From the NCBI GenBank assembly GCA_014529385.2, contig CM043944.1:67889895-67953894 (forward strand): a stretch of DNA of 64,000 nucleotides, written 5' to 3'. This DNA is from Adiantum capillus-veneris (Eukaryota > Streptophyta > Polypodiopsida > Polypodiales > Pteridaceae). Below, in pieces: positions 59,255-64,000 of this stretch; the first letter of the stretch is position 1, and every line of letters begins with the position of its first letter. The position numbers were made by a program, and so were the translations under genes. The notes under the pieces were generated by a model. It did no database searches, was not told where the DNA came from, and was given only the letters and a program-made list of their open reading frames with translations.

Positions 59255-60860
59255 ATGAAAAAAGAGCATATACACAATGGGGCTAAATCAAGAAATGGGA
59301 GGAGGGAAAAGCGACACAGGTGGACAATAGTGCCATCTGAGTACACCCTAGACCATCGTGAAAAAAGGCCCACGATGCCAGAGTCGAAGGAAGGCCTCTC
59401 TACGCTCCCGCATGCAGTAAGAGCTACCCTAAAGTCTCTCTAAGAGTGTGGATGAGCTCTAGCCAAAGATCGCGAATGGTCTCTGCTGATGGTACAACGC
59501 GAGCCTCAAAGTTGCAAAAATAGCGGGCCCGCTAGATGAACCATAGTGTCAGGCCACTGATGAGGTCCCAACACTCCTCTTGCTCATTGCACCACTCATG
59601 TGGAGTAAGATCTGCGGGGCAGGCTGGAGTGTAGGCCGCCCCCCTTTTATCACTATCATCCTCCTGGTGGAAGATAGCTTAAACTGAAGTGCCGGGCCTA
59701 TGAGAGTGAACCAAGCCGCTGCCCCCCAAGTGTACTACCAATCCGTGGAAAGAGCAGGCATCAGTCGAAGAACACAAAGCCACACTTGCTGTGCCGAAGG
59801 GAAGTCCCAAAGACAATGACACTTACTCTTTACAAGGTGTCTGCTGTACATGCAGTCGAGAGACCACCATGCACCAGCCAACTCCCAACTGCTGTATCTC
59901 TGTGTGCGACCAACCACTGAAACAAAGTGACTCACCTCGACTGTTTGGAGTCCCACAAACTCTCCAAAAAAGCTGTCAGAAACTCAGCTGAGACCCTCCT
60001 CCTGCCAATGAGGTGCTGCAGCGGGACGAGCCTCTCTCTCTGCTGCCAGTATGTGACGTCCCAGTCAAACAAGGTACTGAAATAAGGGGACACCTTGGTG
60101 GTCTGCAGAAGAGAAAGGGTCCCTCCAGAGCCATTCACTAGGGTCCTACTGTACTCGTGGCAGTGGATAACACTCCTAGTCTCAAGAGCTGCTGGGTCAC
60201 ATCGATGACACAAGTCCTTCCACAGATACCCACCACTCGGATCCTTTGAAAGTAGTACTCTACCACCTGCGGGGCCTCTACTGCAACTCGCTGTAAGAAT
60301 CTCTCTCCCTGTAGCTCGAAATACAGGGAGGGAACAGTCTCTAAGCAAGCTCGAATAGAGATGAGAACCTCTAGTCGCGTGAAGGCTCCCATCCATTTGG
60401 GCGCTACTGACTCCAGAGGCGTGAGCCACTCAGCTGGTACTGCCTCTGAAATGTCCTGACACATGCTATGAACCCCTGTCATGGCCTATAGTAGCTGAAA
60501 GCCCTGTAGCTCCTCTAAGAAGCTTGAAAACTATAAATAGTCACCTAAAGAACGTGTTGGACCTGCTGCCATGGAACCCCAGGAAACATGAGACCAACTA
60601 CCAACCAAGTGCCCTTTTTGAGTGCTAACCATGGGGTTCTAAACAAGTGGCTGTCTCGCAGGCGCTCCACCGTGAAAGTAGGTTGGCGCTGCTCCACGCC
60701 TCGTCGTAGGTTCTCCCAAGATTGAAGCAACCCCCCAACAAAGCAATCCTCCAGTCTCGTGCTCAAACCAACTCTACGCATCTCTGTGAAGATCCATATG
60801 GTCGAAGGTTTCCAGGGGCGTCCTACCTGAGGAACCCTAGCACAAAGTTGCTGTAACAAG
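59255..60860 (-). pseudogene. C-terminal part of LINE ORF2, including zinc-binding RT-associated region
   Basis: At 59900-59740 the stretch KCHCLWDFPSAQQVW equals the C-x-x-C ... W-x-x zinc-binding RT C-terminus (usually C-x-x-C-x(6-7)-E-x-x-x-H). Above it, pieces such as SWENLRRGVEQRQPTFTVER and KKGTWLVVGLMFPGVPWQ lie in different frames. Confidence 0.65.
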
Positions 60861-61149
60861 ATCTCCTTGCCTAGAAGAAGACCTTGGACGATGAACTTCC
60901 CAAGAAGGGCTCTAATCTGCTGTGATGGGTCAATGTTCCCAAGCCCTCCCTGTGAACAAGGAAGAGTGATGACCTACCAAGCCACTTGGTCTTGGGGAGC
61001 AAAGTGTCTCGCCATGACCAAAGGAAATTCCTAATCATCCCATCTACCTAGCTGATACAAGAACTCGAGAATATCCAACAAGAAGTGATGTACCACATAG
61101 TAGCCAACAACACCTAGTTGGCCACTACAACTCTGCCAGCCAAAGACAA

Positions 61150-62740
61150 TCACGCAGAGCTCCAATGTAACAACCTCCTCCTGATGGATAGGAGGAGGGG
61201 AGCAATATGCGGCTGGGGAGACAAGACCAAACCAACGTGATAGCCCAAGTACCAAGCTGGAGTCCCTGGGGGAATCCACCTAAAACCCTTACCTGGCGTC
61301 CAGTCGGGAAAAGGAGCACTATCAACCGAGAAAGACACAGTCTTTCTCCAGTTGATCAATGCACTAGATGCACAACAAAAGGTCCCTAGAGCCTTATCAC
61401 ACCTCTGAAGGTTGGCCTCCTGGCCATCTAAGGACAAGGCTGAGTCATCAGCAAACTCAGCGTTCAGTAGCTCATTTCCCCGAACAGGGAGTGCTAAGCC
61501 TCGTAGACCAACCTGCTGCGACACCAGAAACCTGCTCATCATCTCAGCATAGAGCAAAAAGAGGAAGGGGGCAAGAGGACATCCCTGTCTGACCGAACAT
61601 GTGAGCATAAACCGATCACCTCTATCTCCTACCAAAAGAACCTGACTGTGTTCCTGTCTATACATAGCTGACAACCCTCTGATCCAAGAATTTGGGAAGC
61701 CCATCCTACGTAGAGTGCCCTCTACAAAGTCCCAATCAACTCTATCGTATGCCTTCTTAAAATCTAGAAGAAGAATCACCAGGTCCTCACCACGGAGCCA
61801 CACTAAGGTAGAAGCCTCCCAAAAAGTAAAGATGATGTCAAGGATACTGCACTCCTTGACAAAACCTCTCTGAGTCCCATGTATAAGGCTCTCTATAAGT
61901 GGCTGGATCCTCAAACTTAGAGCCTTGGTAGAAATTTTTTAGACTAAGTTGAGGATGGTGATGGGGCTCCACTTTTGAATCTTATCCAAGGAGCCATCCT
62001 CCTTGGGAATGAGGTAAGTCAGACCCTCACTCATGCTGTCAGGCATCACTCCTGTGTGCAAGATGTACTCAAAATCACTACAGAGATCTGGGTCAAGCAA
62101 GTCCTAGTAATCCAAGAAAAATTTGGGAGTCAATCCATCCTCACCTGTACAGCTACCATGGGGGAGTGCACTAAGAGCCGTGTGCAGCTCCTCAGGCTGA
62201 AGTGGCAGCTCAAGCCTCTGACGCATCTCCTCAGTCACAAGGCAAGGCAGCTATGCCAACACCTTCTCCTTGTATGTATACTCACGCTATGACTAAGGCT
62301 CTGCAGACACTAACTCACCGTAAAAGTCAGTAGAGCAACTACACGCATGTCCTTTGGCTCAGAAGCAACGGACCCATCAAGCCTCCTCAATTGACGGAAC
62401 TTGGCATGTGAATGCGGAGGTCCCACTACCTCAAAGAAATCACAAGTCACTCTGTCTCCCACCTGTGTCCACTGAGATGCCTGTCGATGGAAGGCAAACT
62501 CATGTTGTTGCTCCTCTGTGCTAACAAGCTACTAGTGAGCCTTCTCTAGCTACTCCTCCAACCAAGGACTATATAGGTGCTACTCCTGCATCCTCTCCAA
62601 TGAAGCAATGCCCCATTTCAAACGTTGCTCCTCCTCTCTCGTTACAACCAAGTGAGACAAAGACTCCCGGAGACACAAACGACTAATTTCAATTAGTCCT
62701 GGGGCCACTCTATGAGCGGGAGAATCCTGCATGCCAAGCT
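61150..62740 (-). pseudogene. LINE reverse transcriptase domain
   Basis: The open part 61914-61150 carries LLLDFKKAYDRVDWDFVEGT, SVRQGCPLAPFLFLLYAEMM and NAEFADDSALSLDG, the F-A-D-D catalytic motif with both aspartates. The N-terminal RT part (62740-61915) is interrupted by stops. Enzyme role: copies the LINE RNA at the nicked target site. Confidence 0.88.
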
Positions 62741-62746
62741 CTCTAT

Positions 62747-63595
62747 CTAGAGAGCCTCAACTCTCTCTCTAAGTGCAAAGTCTAGCAAGACCCTCTCTGG
62801 GATGCGAAGCATCGTGCTCCCCCTCCTCTGCTTGTCTACCACTGTGAGGATCACTAGTGCATGGTCCAAGAAGGAAGTCCCTACCAGAATGCCAACTGTC
62901 CCACCCAAGTCACTGAAATGGTCACTAGTGTAGAAGCGATCTATCCGTGATAGATTCACTCCTCCCACATTTCGTTCCGAACGAGAGAGGGCTAGGCTCT
63001 CTAGGGGCCTCACAAAACTAGAGTGCTGCCACGCATCCAAGACCCTCAAATTCATATAAAAACCTCCCCCAAAATGCCACCTCAACTCCATGCATAGTAG
63101 CATGGCTACCACCAATCCTTTCAAAAGGGTCCTCCAACATGTTAAAGTCTCCCCCATGCACCAATGTTCTGCCTGTGGCTGAGACCCAACTATCTGTGTT
63201 CAAAACTCTTCTCGTGCACTCACCACATTGGGTGCATAGATGTTCAGGAAGCCCACAAGGCAAGCCTGAACCTGCATAGTGATCCACTGAGCGCTGCCTG
63301 GCACAATAATCCCTCTGCCCACAATGGCCTGCTGCAAAGAATCCATAATAGTCATACATACCCCACCCTGGATTCCTCCAGGTCCAAAAGCATCTGACCA
63401 AAAAGTATCATAACTTCCACGCAAGAGCTAACCACAACGTCTAATGTGGCTCTCACATAGATGGTGCTCCTGTAGCATAAGGAGATCAGTCTCTCCTCCT
63501 ACAAGGCAGCGCTCAAGCTCCGGACACACTCGGCCCTGCTGACGCTAAAATTGGGGCCCACCAAGTCCCTGCACGTTCCATGAGACGATCCTCAT
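62747..63595 (-). pseudogene. LINE endonuclease (APE-type) domain
   Basis: ORF2 starts at ATG 63595 with MRIVSWNVQGLGGPQF, the usual L1-type N-terminus, then hits TAG twice before LRGSYDTFWSDAFGPGG. GGDFNMLEDPFERIGG is in a shifted frame, and SRIDRFYTSDHFSD with FLDHALVILTV (the D-H catalytic pair) in another, so at least two frameshifts are present. The enzyme would nick target DNA. Confidence 0.85.
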
Positions 63596-63702
63596 GGGGA
63601 GTGAGAGAGAACAGATGCAGCCACAGCAGCTAAATGGTCTATCTTTGAGATTGTCTTGGATGGGGAGTAATCTGCATCTGAGCGTCCTCTAGATAGGCGT
63701 GA

Positions 63703-64000
63703 CTACAACGAGTGCTTGGCCCAAGCCCAACCAGAGCGAGCCGTATGTAAAGAAGCCTCCTCTATCCAAGAGTCCTCATGAATGTGTACATAGCATGGCA
63801 AGCACTGTGTATTGACAAAGAAGTAAACCACAATGTGTCTACATCCTACTGTATTTGGAGGTGTCATCGCAAACTTGGCCAATGGCCACAAATTCCGAAG
63901 CATGTCTGTAACTCCTTGTTCTCCAATGTGATGAGAGAACTCTAGGAACTGTGTGTGCAACCATCCTAGTAATGAGTGAAGAGTCCACTCAGTTTGGTCC
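63703..64000 (-). pseudogene. Probable LINE ORF1 C-terminus (partial)
   Basis: A frame open from the window edge to a stop at 63703 lies just upstream of ORF2 on the same strand, the place of ORF1. It has hydrophobic and cysteine/histidine residues but no CCHC knuckle within the visible part. Role inferred only from position. Confidence 0.4.

Larger units (their letters stand above)
59146..64000 (-). mobile_element. LINE (L1-type) retrotransposon, 5' end outside the window
   Basis: Minus-strand order is ORF1 end, endonuclease, reverse transcriptase, zinc-binding tail, then an A-run at the 3' end (59153-59146). The sequence is GC-richer than its surroundings. Endonuclease and RT motifs are recognisable but each frame is broken several times, so this copy is inactive. 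Confidence 0.88.

Overview
This window is nuclear DNA of a land plant with a large, repeat-rich genome. The evidence is spliced GT-AG introns, CACTA transposons, Ty3/gypsy and Ty1/copia retrotransposons with tRNA-primed LTRs, and a plant-type LINE. A fern, lycophyte or gymnosperm would fit, but the sequence alone does not decide. I found no convincing host gene, rRNA, tRNA or CRISPR array. Almost everything is nested and mostly decayed transposable elements.

Layout. 1-3884: right part of a CACTA (En/Spm) transposon with a TNP2-type transposase on the minus strand. 3885-20699: an old CACTA remnant with a (TTATGG)n-like minisatellite, which hosts two insertions: a TIR-bounded transposon of about 9.75 kb (6178-15928) and a gag-bearing LTR element (16037-20480). 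20700-28850: decayed minus-strand Ty3/gypsy and copia fragments, including gag with a 267-bp tandem duplication. 28848-31500: a copia LTR and a second copy of the CACTA remnant family, which is a paralogue without the 6178-15928 insertion. 31501-35200: LTR-element pieces in inverted orientation with long microsatellites. 35200-37430: nothing recognisable. 37430-38135 and 55269-58450: two halves of one minus-strand Ty3/gypsy element, split by a 17.1-kb LTR element (38136-55268, target duplication CAATG). That element itself contains a 5'-truncated copia element and a 10.7-kb Tat/Ogre-like gypsy element (43142-53843). 59146-64000: a minus-strand LINE.

The most notable object is the transposon at 6178-15928. 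Its termini are inverted repeats of about 50 bp. It carries four spliced genes in two pairs: an intact 390-residue protein with a BAH-like region (6558-7862, +); a gene fusing a histone H3/CENH3-like domain to a Ulp1-type cysteine peptidase and a charged tail (8199-10275, -); an unknown protein (11381-12874, +); and a DDE transposase whose motifs resemble the RAG1/Transib layout (12881-15600, -). The last three each carry only a few stops or frameshifts, and their introns are still clean. The two central genes diverge from a CpG-rich spacer holding three inverted-repeat modules of about 70 bp. A transposon that encodes its own histone H3-like protein together with a SUMO-protease-like domain and other possible chromatin-reading proteins is, as far as I know, not an established plant transposon type. 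It is the best candidate here for an undescribed system.
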